A DNA stretch of 64,000 bases from Tillus elongatus (GCA_964006375.1 OZ023262.1:52960917-53024916); one strand, 5' to 3'; counted from the stretch's first letter, positions 10,521-22,692 are shown. Numbers and translations: made by a program. The notes: generated by a model from the sequence alone, not told the origin.

Positions 10521-13500
10521 TTACTGCGATGGCAACAGACATAACTTCGTCAGAGGCCTATCAAAAGTGCCACTACTAGTGCGAACTTGAGCTACCCGAG
10601 CTATACCATCACGGCCTGGGTATAGTTGCATAATGCGTCCGAGCTTCCAAACAAGAGGTGACGAAGTCTCATCTTTAATCACAACTAAAGCTCCGATCGG
10701 GGGGGACGTTTGCACAGTATCCCACTTACTACGCTGCTGCAGTGTATGCAGGTATTCGTTCTTCCAGCGGCGCCAAAAGTCCTGGTGGATCCTTTGCACC
10801 AGCTGCCAGCGTGACAAGCGATTCATACTTAACAAAGTCAAATCAGCATCAGGAGGAGCACCTAACGGTTCCATTGTAAGAAAATGTCCTGGGGATAGGG
10901 CTAACAGATCATTTGGATCAGTACTCGCACTACACAATGGTCGAGAATTCAAAACTGATTCCACTTGAGCAAGCAACGTGGACATTTCCTCAAAGGTCAG
11001 AATCTGCAAACCGATCACCCTTCGCAAATGAGTCTTGACTGAGCGCACTCCTGCCTCCCACAGACCTCCAAAATGCGGAGCTGATGGGGGGTTGAAATGC
11101 CACTTAATGGTACAAGCATCTGCTGCCCCCTTTGCATAGTTTAAGAGCTGCTTATTTGCGCCGACGAAGTTGGTACCTCTATCGCTATACAAATTGTCAC
11201 ATCTTCCTCTGCGAGCCACAAACCTCCGAAGAGCTGCCAAGAAGGCTTCAGCTGAAAGATCAGACACTACTTCCAAATGGAGGGCCTTCGTTGCCATGCA
11301 CACAAACAAACAAATATATGCTTTCACCTTTCGGACACCTCGATATCTGCCCTGTGTCACAAAAACTGGACCTGCAAAATCAACTCCGCTGTGTGAAAAC
11401 GGCTTCAACTGAGAAACCCTGGCAACTGGCAAATCAGACATCATCGGTGCCATGGGAGTAGGATTCACTCGAAAGCAACGATAGCACCTTGACAAAACAT
11501 GATGAATAGCTCTCCGAGGGGACAAAATCCAAAACTGTTGCGAAAGCAAATGAAGCAATGTGCGAGGACCAGGATGAAGATTGACATGGTGTGTGTGTGC
11601 AATGATTAACTCGGTGAGACGATGTGAGCGGGGCAACAACATAGGGTGTTTCACTTCAACTGGAACATCAGCTTGACGAAGGCGACCGCCCACCCTGAGG
11701 ATACCCTCTGTATCCAGAAAGGGGGCTAACTTATTTATTGCCCTCGCACACCTCTCACCTTTAACCAATGATGCTATTTCCCTTTGAAATACTTCACCTT
11801 GAGCACATTTGATAAGCATATGAAGCGCCTCCTGTAATTCGATGGCTGTCAGAGATGCAGTAGTTCGGTCAGATGGAGACACCCTACAATTTCGCACAAA
11901 CCGCTGACAATATACAACAACACCCTGAATTTTCCGTAGATGCGAAAAGCGATTCAAAAGTTTACTGAGCCACTCCTCATTTGCCAAAGTAACTAGTACG
12001 GGGAGAGTTCGTTGCTCCGCCAGGCACTCTTCTGGCGGCTCAAAACGCAACGACTTGGGCCAATTTTCTCTTGCCAATTTTAGCCAGGCGGGTCCCGCCC
12101 ACCATAGTGGATGCTCACAAAACCCAGAAGGTAACATGCCTCTCGATGCACAATCAGCTGGGTTTTCTTGTCCACTTACGTGATGCCATGACTCTGGAGG
12201 AATCTTCTCTTGTATGCTTGCTACTCGATTCCCAATAAAGGTCTTCCACCTATTGGAAGATGATTTTATCCAGGCAAGTGCCACCATAGAGTCTGACCAA
12301 GCATACATAGAGTTAAACTCAAAACGACCTTCATACACCCGACACACAAATTCCAGAAGCTTTGCCAACAATAAACACCCACACAATTCGAGACGTGGAA
12401 TCGATATTCTTTTTAAAGGTGATACCTTGGACTTGGCACACAGAAAATTGATCCAAACTTGACCCTCCTCTGATACTTGTCTTAAGTAAACAACTGCAGC
12501 ATACCCTCGCTCCGATGCATCACAGAACCCATGGAGTTCTGTACTGATGATATTATCGTGTTTTACGCCTCTGGGAATTGATAAACCTGCTAGCGCACTG
12601 AGTTGTGATTTATACTGAGACCACTGACCAACAATATCCTTTGAGGGCTTATCATCCCATCCCACTTTTTGCTCCCACAAGCACTGCATAAGATATTTTG
12701 CCAACAGGGTAACAGGAGACAAAAAACCCAGGGGGTCATAAATTCTTGCCAATTCCGAAAGAAGATTTCGTTTTGTGCACGGACGATCAATAGGTTCAAC
12801 ATTAAAAGAGAATGTATCACCTATGGGACACCACTGCAATCCTAAAATTTTCAACACTGATGGATCATTTAAATCTAACGATCGAGGTTGCTGACTATCA
12901 GCTGATACTGTGGACAACAGTTTCGAATTATTGCTGGCCCACTTCTTCAATTCAAAACCCCCCTTAGCAAACAACCCAATCAATTGCCGTTGCAACTCAA
13001 AAGCCTCTGACAATGAGTCGACTCCACTGACTACATCATCCACATAGAGATCGGACCGAACTAGCTTTGCTGCCAATGGAAAAGATGATTCCTCATCATC
13101 ACAAAGCTGCATCACTGTTCGGATTGCCATGTGTGGGCTTGAGGAGACCCCATATGTGACAGTATTAAGGCGATATTTCTGTACAGGTTCCCCCTTTGAG
13201 AACCTCCAGAGAATTCTTTGATAATCCCTATGATTATCTACAACCAAAATTTGTCGATACATTTGCCGAATGTCAGCAGTAAATGCAATTTTGTTTGAGC
13301 GAAATTTCAACAACACAGTGGCAATATCTGTCTGCAACTTCGCTCCCACTAACAACGTATCGTTCAGAGATACACCATTCGTACTTTTGGAACTAGCATC
13401 AAATACCACCCGCAGTTTGGTCGAAAGGCTGTGAGGACGCAACACACAATGATGGGGAATATAGTATGCATCAGATGGTTCCACAGCTACATCTGATACC

Positions 13501-15737
13501 AGAGACATATGGCCAGACTCATAATAATCCCTGATAAACTCCGAATAGGACTTGTGCAACGCTGGATCCCTACTAAGACGTGCTTCCAGGGAGTAAAACC
13601 GCCTCAATGCAACACTGAAAGATTCTCCCAAACACGGAGTACCCTCACGAAAGGGCATATTTAAAATATATCTCCCAGCACTATTTCGGTGCTGAGTCTT
13701 CTTGAAGATTTCCTCACATTTTTTATCTTCCGGAGACATAACTAAACCTTGTGGTACCTGTTCCAAGCTCCAAAACTGTTTCAAGGTATGATCCAAGTCG
13801 ACCAACGTGCATAAACTATTCACAACAGAATGAGACTTTGACTGTTCTACACTGCCCATAAGCACCCAACCAAAAACAGTATTGATGGCCACTGGTGCAC
13901 CCCGAGGCCCTCTCTTTATTCCAGGTCTAACCACATGAGCATAAACGTCAGTACCCAACAAAATTTCAATGTCCCCTGGTATACCAAACTCTGAATCTGC
14001 CAACTCTAAGTTCTGAATATGTTGCCAGTGGCACTGCTCAATTTTAGCAGAAGGGATCTTGGAACAAATGTTCGGAATCACAATCATGTCCAACTCTAAC
14101 TTTGTTGGCTCATAAATGGACTCTACTCGACATTTGAGAGTGCCTTGGCTAGCAAGCGAGCTCATTTGGTTCAAGCCTTGAACCATCACTGAACGAGATG
14201 AGGTGTTAAGCCCCAATTTTTCAACACACTGCTGCGAAATGAAATTAGCCTCACTCGCACAATCCAGGAGAGCTCGACATCTCCTAACCTTTCCATTTTT
14301 ATCTCGTACTAATAGCATTATAGTTGCCAGTAACACGGACTGTTCCCTTTTTACCACACTTGCCAACACACGCAATTGCTCTGCACCTTGTGGCTCTTCC
14401 ACAGGTGGCTTGTTTGAGTCACTCTCATCTCCCGATGCCGGTGCTTTTGGGAAGTGCAATAATGTATGATGGTGTTTATTACATACACGACAACTTGATG
14501 ACTTGCACTCCCTGCTGGCATGCGAGTTTGATAAACAGTTAAAACAAAGATTATTCTTTTTTGCGAACGTATACCGTTTATGAGAGGATAAAGATAGAAA
14601 TCCATCACACTTGAGCATGGGGTGCTCCTCCTTACAATAAGCACATACAAGCTTTGTGCTGGTAACAAAGGACGAAGCCGGCCTAGCAGTGGTTGCTGAA
14701 ACATGCTGCCTTCTATTAGTCACATAATTGGAAGTTAAGGCAGTTGTCTCCATTGCTTTACACTGCTTTTCCAAGAATCTACATAAACTACTAAAACTGG
14801 GAATGTCCGATTCGCAAAACTCAAGCTCAAATTTTTGCTTAAGACTCATATCCACCTTTTGCAGCAACATGTTGAATTTAGTGAAATCCCACATGTCATG
14901 TTCAAACTGCTTCAACGCTTCCAAATTTTCACTGAATACAGACAACAACGTTCGTAGGGAAGAAGCAGATTCACTATTTGCTTTGGGGGCCTGTACGATA
15001 CCCTGCCAATAATTGGTCAACAAAACCCGGGTATTGTGATACCTTGAGACCAGAGACTTGAATGCAATCCCATAATTGCTTCCCGTTAGCGGTAAATTCT
15101 TGATTAGGCCAGCTGCATCCTTCACTAACGAAGCACTCAAATATTGGAACTTTTCAATATCTGACAATGATTCGTTCTCATGAATCATTGTTTTAAACAG
15201 ATCATAAAAGGTTGGCCAGTTTTTCCAATTTCCATCGAATTTTGGCATTCCGATTTTCGGTAACCTCAAATGTCTGTTTAAATTTGAAGTTGACATAATC
15301 GCGTTTGCGTTCGTTACTTCCTTTTCACTGAGAGATCGAGCGTTCGATGATTTGACAGAACACCGCGACTTACTCGATGCTCGACTCGATTTCGAACTAC
15401 CGTGAAAAACGGATCGAGCTTGATTCTCAGCGGCTTTATTTGCATAACCTCTCAGTTCTCGATAGATAGTTTTTATAGAGTATTGCAGTTCATCGAATTT
15501 GTTCTGCATTTCATGCTCGCTCTCCAACTCTGATCGATCAACTACCGACACGATGTCCAAATGCAATGAATCAAATAGATTGACCAACTCATTCAACGCC
15601 TCAACACGAACCTCAAATCTATTCAACCTATCTAAATCCACTACTGCGTCTATTTTGACCTGTTGAGCCACGTGCAATATGGCTTCTACTCGTCTATAAA
15701 CGCTTTCGCGCTTATTTTTTAGCTGAATCAACTCCAT
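10521..15737 (-). CDS. BEL/Pao Gag-Pol polyprotein
   Basis: 1,738 residues without a stop. An N-terminal gag region (residues about 1-330) contains LPKIGMPKFDGNWKNWPTFY, typical of the DUF1759 gag domain. Cys/His zinc knuckles follow at about 365-440 (CAYCKEEH, CFNCLSNSH, CRVCNKHH). The aspartic protease of the A17 type has LLDCASEANF near 492, with DCA in place of the usual DTG/DSG. Reverse transcriptase has AFTADIRQMY and the catalytic LYVDD near 899. RNase H begins at GFCDASERGY. Integrase has an HHCC zinc part near 1380-1420 (HTHHVNLHP, CYRCFR) and a DDE core with GVDFAGP, YSDRGTNF near 1517 and WEAGVRSVK. Together these make the particle, process the polyprotein, copy the RNA and insert the cDNA. 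The start Met at 15737 begins MELIQLKNKRESVY, a normal BEL gag start. No frameshift signal is needed. Confidence 0.96.
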   Translation of the reverse strand: MELIQLKNKRESVYRRVEAILHVAQQVKIDAVVDLDRLNRFEVRVEALNELVNLFDSLHLDIVSVVDRSELESEHEMQNKFDELQYSIKTIYRELRGYANKAAENQARSVFHGSSKSSRASSKSRCSVKSSNARSLSEKEVTNANAIMSTSNLNRHLRLPKIGMPKFDGNWKNWPTFYDLFKTMIHENESLSDIEKFQYLSASLVKDAAGLIKNLPLTGSNYGIAFKSLVSRYHNTRVLLTNYWQGIVQAPKANSESASSLRTLLSVFSENLEALKQFEHDMWDFTKFNMLLQKVDMSLKQKFELEFCESDIPSFSSLCRFLEKQCKAMETTALTSNYVTNRRQHVSATTARPASSFVTSTKLVCAYCKEEHPMLKCDGFLSLSSHKRYTFAKKNNLCFNCLSNSHASRECKSSSCRVCNKHHHTLLHFPKAPASGDESDSNKPPVEEPQGAEQLRVLASVVKREQSVLLATIMLLVRDKNGKVRRCRALLDCASEANFISQQCVEKLGLNTSSRSVMVQGLNQMSSLASQGTLKCRVESIYEPTKLELDMIVIPNICSKIPSAKIEQCHWQHIQNLELADSEFGIPGDIEILLGTDVYAHVVRPGIKRGPRGAPVAINTVFGWVLMGSVEQSKSHSVVNSLCTLVDLDHTLKQFWSLEQVPQGLVMSPEDKKCEEIFKKTQHRNSAGRYILNMPFREGTPCLGESFSVALRRFYSLEARLSRDPALHKSYSEFIRDYYESGHMSLVSDVAVEPSDAYYIPHHCVLRPHSLSTKLRVVFDASSKSTNGVSLNDTLLVGAKLQTDIATVLLKFRSNKIAFTADIRQMYRQILVVDNHRDYQRILWRFSKGEPVQKYRLNTVTYGVSSSPHMAIRTVMQLCDDEESSFPLAAKLVRSDLYVDDVVSGVDSLSEAFELQRQLIGLFAKGGFELKKWASNNSKLLSTVSADSQQPRSLDLNDPSVLKILGLQWCPIGDTFSFNVEPIDRPCTKRNLLSELARIYDPLGFLSPVTLLAKYLMQCLWEQKVGWDDKPSKDIVGQWSQYKSQLSALAGLSIPRGVKHDNIISTELHGFCDASERGYAAVVYLRQVSEEGQVWINFLCAKSKVSPLKRISIPRLELCGCLLLAKLLEFVCRVYEGRFEFNSMYAWSDSMVALAWIKSSSNRWKTFIGNRVASIQEKIPPESWHHVSGQENPADCASRGMLPSGFCEHPLWWAGPAWLKLARENWPKSLRFEPPEECLAEQRTLPVLVTLANEEWLSKLLNRFSHLRKIQGVVVYCQRFVRNCRVSPSDRTTASLTAIELQEALHMLIKCAQGEVFQREIASLVKGERCARAINKLAPFLDTEGILRVGGRLRQADVPVEVKHPMLLPRSHRLTELIIAHTHHVNLHPGPRTLLHLLSQQFWILSPRRAIHHVLSRCYRCFRVNPTPMAPMMSDLPVARVSQLKPFSHSGVDFAGPVFVTQGRYRGVRKVKAYICLFVCMATKALHLEVVSDLSAEAFLAALRRFVARRGRCDNLYSDRGTNFVGANKQLLNYAKGAADACTIKWHFNPPSAPHFGGLWEAGVRSVKTHLRRVIGLQILTFEEMSTLLAQVESVLNSRPLCSASTDPNDLLALSPGHFLTMEPLGAPPDADLTLLSMNRLSRWQLVQRIHQDFWRRWKNEYLHTLQQRSKWDTVQTSPPIGALVVIKDETSSPLVWKLGRIMQLYPGRDGIARVAQVRTSSGTFDRPLTKLCLLPSQ

Positions 15738-15970
15738 TGTTCAACGCAAAAAAATTCCTAAACGCGATTTAAACAATATGCAAACGTGATTTCAACAATA
15801 TGCAATTCGAGTATGTACCTAGTTATATACAAGCAATAACGTCACCTTGAAATTAAATGACTCAACACGGCAATAAACAATTACAAATTTACTAGACTAA
15901 AGGAAACAAGTAAAATTACTTCAAAAAATGGACTGTATCAACTAATAACAAAACAAAACAACTATAAAAA
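15738..15970 (-). other. BEL/Pao 5' leader
   Basis: Untranslated leader between primer binding site and gag start, AT-rich, no frame. The packaging signal would lie here, but I cannot point to it. Confidence 0.7.
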
Positions 15971-15989
15971 TCCGGCTCGAAGGACCAAA
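15971..15989 (-). other. BEL/Pao primer binding site (tRNA-Tyr type)
   Basis: The minus strand next to the 5' LTR reads TGGTCCTTCGAGCCGGA. That is complementary to a tRNA ending TCCGGCTCGAAGGA plus CCA. From memory this is the 3' end of insect tRNA-Tyr. Two bases separate it from the LTR. Confidence 0.8.
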
Positions 15990-16407
15990 TGTAAATACCA
16001 CGTGTATTTATTTTATAATGAATAACAAAAAAAAACAGAACAAATAGGGCACTGACAATAAGCAAAGTTACCTACCTTTATTCTCCAATAATGCAGGAAC
16101 ATAAGCTTCGTTTTTCTGTATTCACACACAACACTTCTAGGGACCTCGTGTCTCCCAAAGGACTTACAAACAAGTGGATATTGAGAGACCTCGTGTCTCT
16201 TCAAGGGGTTGAAAGCAATTCGCTTTCTCGAGACCTCTTGCCTCTTCAAGGACTCAAAAACAAGTGGCAGAGGGATGCAAGCTTCTCTCCCTTCTCTCAT
16301 TCTTCTTCCCCCTCTCTGGTCTTCTGGCGGAAACCATTAGTAACACTTACTCTATGTCAGTGTAGCGCGCGACATTTGAATTTAAAAGTGACAGAACAAC
16401 GAGCATG

Positions 16408-16411
<4 letters not shown>
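15990..16411 (-). repeat. BEL/Pao 5' LTR
   Basis: 422 bp, apparently the same sequence as 9947-10368, with the same three 45-bp internal units. It would supply promoter and transcription start for the minus-strand element. Confidence 0.95.
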
Positions 16412-16481
<70 letters not shown>

Positions 16482-16880
16482 AGTGAAGTATAATAATTAA
16501 GGGGAGCCCTGAATTAGCATTGGTGATACACAAACTTAAAAAGTAGAGAAGACGTTCGTAGACATTTACATGGGGCCTTAACATTCATAAACTTGATTTG
16601 ATCATCATGTCACATAATCATAGTATAGTATTCTGATCTTAAAAAGTTAATTCCAACTGTATGCACTCAAATATCAGTAAAATACCTAATTTGTTAAGGG
16701 GTTGTGATGAACCGTCAAACTCCACTGTACGACAGCATATTATTATTGCATTGGACTCACCACATGACGCCATGCGCGTGACGGTTCTAAAAATAGATAG
16801 TCTCATTATCATATCTCGCGTTATTTGTATCATGAGTTTTTCGTTTTCTACCTATAAGAAAAGGAGAAATGTTGTATTCT
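16411..16880 (+). repeat. Internal inverted-repeat unit, inner copy, right arm (split by BEL)
   Basis: Mirror of 6175-6590, plus-oriented. Its outer end lies on the far side of the BEL element at about 9860-9890. About 60 bp present in the left arm, from ACTTCGTCGCC to CTTTTTCAT, are missing in the right arm at 9871-9876, so this copy is shortened as well as split. Confidence 0.65.
16412..16476. repeat. (AT)n tract 3' of BEL insertion
   Basis: Second half of the AT tract split by BEL. It runs into TGCACAAGTGAAG, which is continuous with the left-arm sequence at about 6585. Confidence 0.95.
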
Positions 16881-17252
16881 AATAATGGCGAGAAGGAAAG
16901 TATACAGATACTTCTACTCGCTCGCACAAACTGCGATTGCGTGTATTATGAATACAGCAATTGCTGTTTGTCATGGAGTTTTTAGTATAAGATGAATTTC
17001 ATAGAAATAATTACTCTAATGATTTGTGTAAATCTCGGTTTTCACAATCGCTGTTGTTTTGTGTTTTAATAACAGCTGCTAACAGCGATCTTTTAATAGA
17101 AGCGATTAAATCACCGGTAGCTATATATCGCTCATCTCTAGTAACTATGCTACTAATTACATTCACGTAATATATTGTTATGATATTTATCGTAATTTAA
17201 TTAGCCCTGCAAATTTACATTAATGGTATTCGTTTCAAATTTATTTATGCAG

Positions 17253-19965
17253 GTAACAAACAAGCCATCAACACAAGTCGTTTTTGGCGAGCAGCCAATG
17301 ACTGATATAACTGCTATCAATGTGCCATTTGCAGCTGACCTGTCAACTAGTACTTGGTCTGGTAGCAATGTACCTGTAATGGATTATTCTCGGCCATCAA
17401 CAAGTGCTGGTTTTTATGAAGAGAAAACTGTTGTAGAGGTACCGCAAAGATCGTTTAGTAGTTTAGGATTTGCTGAAATGAAAACACCTTCAATGCCACC
17501 CACTTTGAAGGACATGGTGAGTTAAATTCAGTTTTTGCCGTTTATGAAATCAGTATAATTTTAAAAAACCTAATATGTTATTCCATCACATTTTATATGG
17601 TGTTTAAGTTTGTATAGTCCATGATTAAATAAGTTAGAAACAACTGTTTTGCAATTTATCTCAACCACTATTAACCAAAATGTGTTGTTGGAAATTTTGT
17701 TTATATATTCATTTTACTTGAGAAAATAAATGGTTTATCACTGAACATTTTTTATAGGTTGTTACACCGCGCAAACGTAAACTGAAGAAGCAGTTATTCG
17801 ATGCACGAAAAAAAATTAAACGGCTCAGCAGTAGTGTTCATCATTATAAGAAGAGAACAGCAACCCTTGCGAATATAATCAAACAACTAAAAGGTAAAGT
17901 AACCGACGAAACATTAGAAACATTAATGCAAATAGGACCTAATGAAGAATTTTTACAAAGACAATTAGGTCGTAAACATAAGTATGAAAATCAACTTAAA
18001 GCTTTTTCTCTTACGCTGCATTATTACTCTCCCAAAGCTTACAGTTTTGTCAGAAACACATTTAACTCGGCTCTTCCTCATCCAAAAACTATATCTAGAT
18101 GGTATCAAAGCGTTAATGGGGAAGCTGGTTTTACGTCAGAGGTGTTCAACTTATTAAAGTCAAAATCAGAAAGCACAAATGGAAAACTTATATGTTCTTT
18201 AGTCATAGATGAGATGGCAATTCGCCAACATATAGAATGGGATGGGGTAAAATATTATGGGTTTGTAGATTTTGGTACAAATCTTGAGACCGATTGTAAC
18301 CCTGTAGCCAAAGAAGCTCTTGTTTTTATGCTTGTTAGCATTAATCAATCATGGAAGCTTCCTCTTGGATATTTTTTAATCGACTCTTTAAGGGGTACAC
18401 AAAAACAAAATTTGGTATTACAGTGTTTAACGCTACTAAATGAGTCGGGCATATACGTGGTCTCAATAACTTTTGATGAGGCAACAAATAACCTAACGTT
18501 AGCAAAAGAACTTGGCTGCGATTTGAATTGGAGGAACATTAACTCTACGTTTGTTGATCCTAGTTCAGGTAGGAAAATTGCAGTCTTTTTTGATCCATGT
18601 CATATGATCAAACTGATAAGAAACACATTAGGCGATAAAAAATTAATAATTGATGAGAATGGGGAAAATATAAAGTGGGATTATTTAGTAAAATTAAATG
18701 AGTTACAGGATCAGGAGGGCGTTCATTTGGCAAATAAATTAAGAAAATCGCATATATTTTATACAAACCAAAAAATGAAGGTTAAATTAGCCACACAACT
18801 TTTTAGCCACTCAGTGGCACATTCTTTGGAATATTGCAATGAAGTTTTACATCTTGAGGAGTTCAAAGAATGTGAGGGAACTGTGAAATTTATCCGACTT
18901 ATAAACAATTTATTTGACATTCTTAATTCTAGAAATTTAAACAATTCAGATTTTAAGAAAGCAATAAACGCAGAAAATTTTGAAAACATTAATGTATTTT
19001 TAAAAGAGCTATCACAATATTTAACGTCACTTAGGATAATTGATGGACCGCTTCTGTGTGAGAGTGGTAGAAAAATGGGTATAATTGGCTTTTTATTTTG
19101 CATACAAAGTTTGCAATTTGTTTATAAAACTTTAATTGCCGACAATAATTTTTTGCTGTATTTTCCCACTTACAAAATCAGTCAGGATCATATTGAGCTT
19201 TTTTTTGGGCAAATTAGATCCATGGCAGGCTATAACAATAACCCATCAGCAAAGCAATTTAAAAGTGCATATAAAAGGATGATGGTGCATCTTGAATTAA
19301 AAGATTCATTTAAAGGAAATTGTATCCCTTTGGAAGCAATTCCTATTCTGTCACCCATTGAGGTAATAAATAAAACTTGTGGGCGAGAACGAATATCTGA
19401 AGAACCAGATGAAGACATGAGTCAAATAGATAATTTTGACGACGACACAGTTCTTCAAATATTAGATATGAATATATCAGAGTTTAAGAAAGAAGTCGTG
19501 ACATATATATCTGGCTATGTAGTAAGGAAAATAACAAAAGCTCTGAGATGCGAAGAATGCGCGGGTGAACTTGTTGGGGAGAGGTCTGTGTTATTAACAT
19601 CGTTTATAGATCAGAAAGACAAAGGTCAACTCCTCACATACCCATCTGACGATGTAATATCTATTTGCACTATTGCAGAAAAAGTTCTTCAAACATACTT
19701 AAATGAATCTGCGGTGATTATAAATGTAAAGGAAATAAACATGCGAATATTAAAAACTATAATAAACCAAAACAGCATATTTAAAAAACTTGAAGTTCAC
19801 TTTCGAGAACAAAATCTTTTGACTTGTCATTATGGCCATCTAATTAAACTAATATCTTCTATGTATGTTTCTATTAGAATACATCATTATAACAAAAATC
19901 TATTTGATAAAAGTAGAAGTTTAAGGGCTGTTTATAACAAACTTCTCTTATTTAAGGGCCAATAA
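17253..19965 (+). CDS. P-like transposase copy B, exons 3 and 4 (catalytic core)
   Basis: Exon 3 is 17253-17516 (88 codons, Ser/Thr/Pro-rich linker) and exon 4 is 17758-19965 (735 codons plus stop), both phase 0. With the THAP exons the product is 908 residues, in the range of P/THAP9 transposases. Residues 174-215 are a basic, probably coiled-coil segment. The RNase H-like core follows, with Asp324 (VIDEM), Asp413 (TFDEATNN) and Glu653 (DHIELFFG). By family knowledge these are the likely metal-binding triad of a cut-and-paste transposase. The reading frame is fully open. Two positions differ from copy A inside conserved motifs: Gly to Glu at 414 and Gly to Ala at 663 (GGYNNNP becomes AGYNNNP). 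Activity is therefore doubtful. The BEL insertion in the preceding intron could also disturb splicing. Confidence 0.87.
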
Positions 19966-19995
19966 TTCAGTGTACATTTCAAGTACTCGTATGTC

Positions 19996-20398
19996 CTTCA
20001 AATAATGTTATCGGAAAGTTATTATGTCTTATAATATGACCAATAAATTTTAGCTTCCTCTCTATTTCTTTGAGCAACCCTCTTTATTCTTTCACCTCTC
20101 CTAGCACACTTTGAAGCGTCTTTCTATCAACCTGCACTGTCTTTGACATTTTTCTTGTCTACATTTCAAAAGCTTATATTCTCTTCATATCCTGCTTAAC
20201 TACAGCCCAAGTTTCCGCCCCATACATTACCATACTCCATACACGTACGACTTGCATTTGTTCCTCATGTACAGGTTAAAATGTTTATTAGTGAGAACAG
20301 TACTGTGGTTATTGAATGCTTGTTTTGCCATCGCGATCCTCTTCAGACCTTTCCTACACTTACCATCATCTGTGATAATACTTCCAATCAATTATTTG
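19996..20398 (-). pseudogene. LINE reverse-transcriptase C-terminal remnant, right arm
   Basis: Reverse-complement copy of 2660-3062. It lies immediately downstream of the transposase stop codon at 19965 and is transcribed convergently to it if at all. The same disabling stops are present, so the decay predates the duplication. Confidence 0.7.
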
Positions 20399-20447
20399 AA
20401 ATAATCTAATAAATCAAGCGTCATGTTATAAGATTTAAAAGCTACTT

Positions 20448-20687
20448 TTGTATTTGTATAGGTATTCAAAATTTGTGAAATGCACACGTAACGCAATCTA
20501 CATCGATCAAACTTCTAGAAATTTTAACACCCAATACAAAGAACATATTTTTGCATTTAGAAATAACCATGCTGACAAATCTACATTTGCAAAACATATT
20601 ATTGATACCCAACATAGACCCACAGTAAATAACGGCATAAAACCACAACATTTTTGTCATGACAAGTGTAAACTAGACTTGTTTTAA
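20448..20687 (+). pseudogene. Penelope-type GIY-YIG endonuclease remnant, right arm
   Basis: Mirror of the fragment at 2371-2610 with very few changes, for example RYKEH to QYKEH and HNKCK to HDKCK. R-x-x-EH supplies conserved family residues, so the R-to-Q change in this arm would be damaging if the piece still had a role. No partner reverse transcriptase domain is next to it. Confidence 0.75.
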
Positions 20688-22289
20688 GCTTTAGAAGTAA
20701 AAAAGCATATACACGACAATATTTAGGATTTCTGAGATATTCTTCTTCCTAATTAAATAAATCAGACAACATAAATCTAACTATTTTTTCCAAAAAGTTG
20801 TTATAAGACATGATGTGTGTCGATATTTTCATTGTATAGTCTGCTTTATTAATGTGTTTGTTTAGTTATTTTATTGTTGTAATTGTTATTATAGTTATTA
20901 CTGTTATAGGTTTCTTCTATCTTTATGTTAAATATTGATATACATCACGTAGACATTTTAAAGGCGTCATCCGTCATATTTGTTTTACTTTATTTTCACT
21001 TTTAAAGATTTTTTTGATTATAACATCATAAAATAGCAACAGATCTTTATTTGTAATTGTCATGATTTCGTATTAATTCAATTTTTTTCTGTCTGAGGAT
21101 ACTATCAAGCAGCAAAACCAGTAACAGAGACGTTGAAGAACATCTAGAATTCAGAAGGGCCACTTGCTTCAGTTAGCTTACGCGCTGGCTACGTCCTTCA
21201 CCTACAAAAACGAAAACCAACAGTGAAGCCAGAGAAGTAGTCTCCAAGTCTGTATGAAGTATGGACCAGTTTCACGAAGTAAGGGCAACAGCAATCAATG
21301 AAATTAATCTCTATTTCTTTAAAAAAGACAAGGAATGTTAACATTAATTTGTAAACAGTACAATGTACTTTATTTTGTATTTTCTTCTGTTGTTGAAATA
21401 AAAGCTATTATTATTTATCCAACCTTTTGAATATACAACTTTATCCAATATATTCATCCAACAATTTATCCAACCAATAACCCAAAAAATATTTCACTGA
21501 TTTGGAGAAAATTTTGGAATTACGCTTATTTTGCTAATGGCTTGGATGAGTTCGTTCATCAGATCTTAACGCATAGTTTTTCCTAACAAAAAATTAAATA
21601 TATTTTTTTAAACGCAATAGCTTTCAAATTGTTTAAGTGATTGGAACGAAAATTTACAACTTAAAAGAACATACTGAGATGTGGTTGTGTACCAATTTTC
21701 AAGTTTTTTTGATCAAAGAAAAAGGAAGTTATTCGAAATTAATAATAAAATAATCCTCGACATCACTTCAAATTCTGTAATGCAATATCTACAATGTTGG
21801 ACAGAGGCAGAGCAATACAGCTACCTGTACTGTTATGCTATTTAAATAAATTGTAGATAAAATCTAAACAATGGAAGTTACAACCATTGCCAGATGTCAA
21901 GATGTTGCTGACCGGGGTTGCCCGATCTTCAGAAATTTCATGTAGTTAAACCTTTCATGTATAAACATATGAAATTTTTACAACTTCTGATAATAAAGAA
22001 AACATTTTATAAAATTTAATTTTATCAGTCAGTTAAAAAATACTGTATTTAATACCTGCAAATTTCGAATTACCCATTTCTCATGATTTTTAACTTAGGT
22101 ATCCCTCCGATCATAATTTACTCTATCCGACAACTTTGTTAGACTGCGTCTGTGCTGAAGCTCAGCTGTCATTTGTCATTGTGTGGTAGTGTTATTTATT
22201 GTCAATATCAAATTGGAAATTTAGGACAGTAGAAACAGACACCATAAACAAAGAAGAAATTGGAAATTTAGCCTCTAGTGTAGGTTTTT

Positions 22290-22692
22290 GACATGATACC
22301 ATTACTAGAGAGATATGATAATGTGGCAGCATAATAATATTATGCTAATGCTGTGGTACAGTCAGTTTGGCGTTTCATCACATCTCGTAACACACCAGCT
22401 GTTGTGTGCATACAGTTAGATGTAATTTTTTATTATCAGAATACTACTGTAACATGATGATATCAAGTTTATAACTGTTAACATACTGTAAATAATTTCT
22501 CCACTTTTCAAGTTTGTGTTGCTGCAATGTTAATTAAGGGTTTCCTTAATTATACGCATATTGTGCTTATAAATGTAATATAAAAATAAAAAAGAAATGA
22601 AAATGCAAGTGAACCTATTTAATTTAGCTCTGTATTCTACATTATCTGAAAAAGACATTATAGGCGACGAAGTAGAATGTAATTTCGGTAAA
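22290..22692 (-). repeat. Internal inverted-repeat unit, outer copy, right arm
   Basis: Mirror of 411-800. It contains TATAGGCGACGAAGTAGAAT near its outer end and AGGGTTTCCTTAATTA where the left arm has TAATTAAGGGAACCC, a small indel difference. Confidence 0.65.

Larger units (their letters stand above)
9947..16411 (-). mobile_element. Complete BEL/Pao LTR retrotransposon
   Basis: 6,465 bp, minus orientation, with two LTRs of 422 bp (TG...CA) in which I see no difference by eye. It has a tRNA-Tyr-type primer binding site, a purine-rich tract and one uninterrupted 1,738-codon gag-pol frame. It sits in an (AT)n tract of transposase intron 2 in the right arm, with a TATAT repeat on both flanks as probable 5-bp target duplication. 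The left arm lacks it. Matching LTRs and an open frame imply a recent insertion. No env-like frame is present. Confidence 0.95.

Noticed and set aside
10633..15012. Several 70-117-codon frames opposite or beside the BEL polyprotein
   Set aside because: Shadows of the 1,738-codon frame.
9947..16411. Endogenous retrovirus with envelope
   Set aside because: No third frame between pol and the 3' LTR; only about 150 bp remain there.
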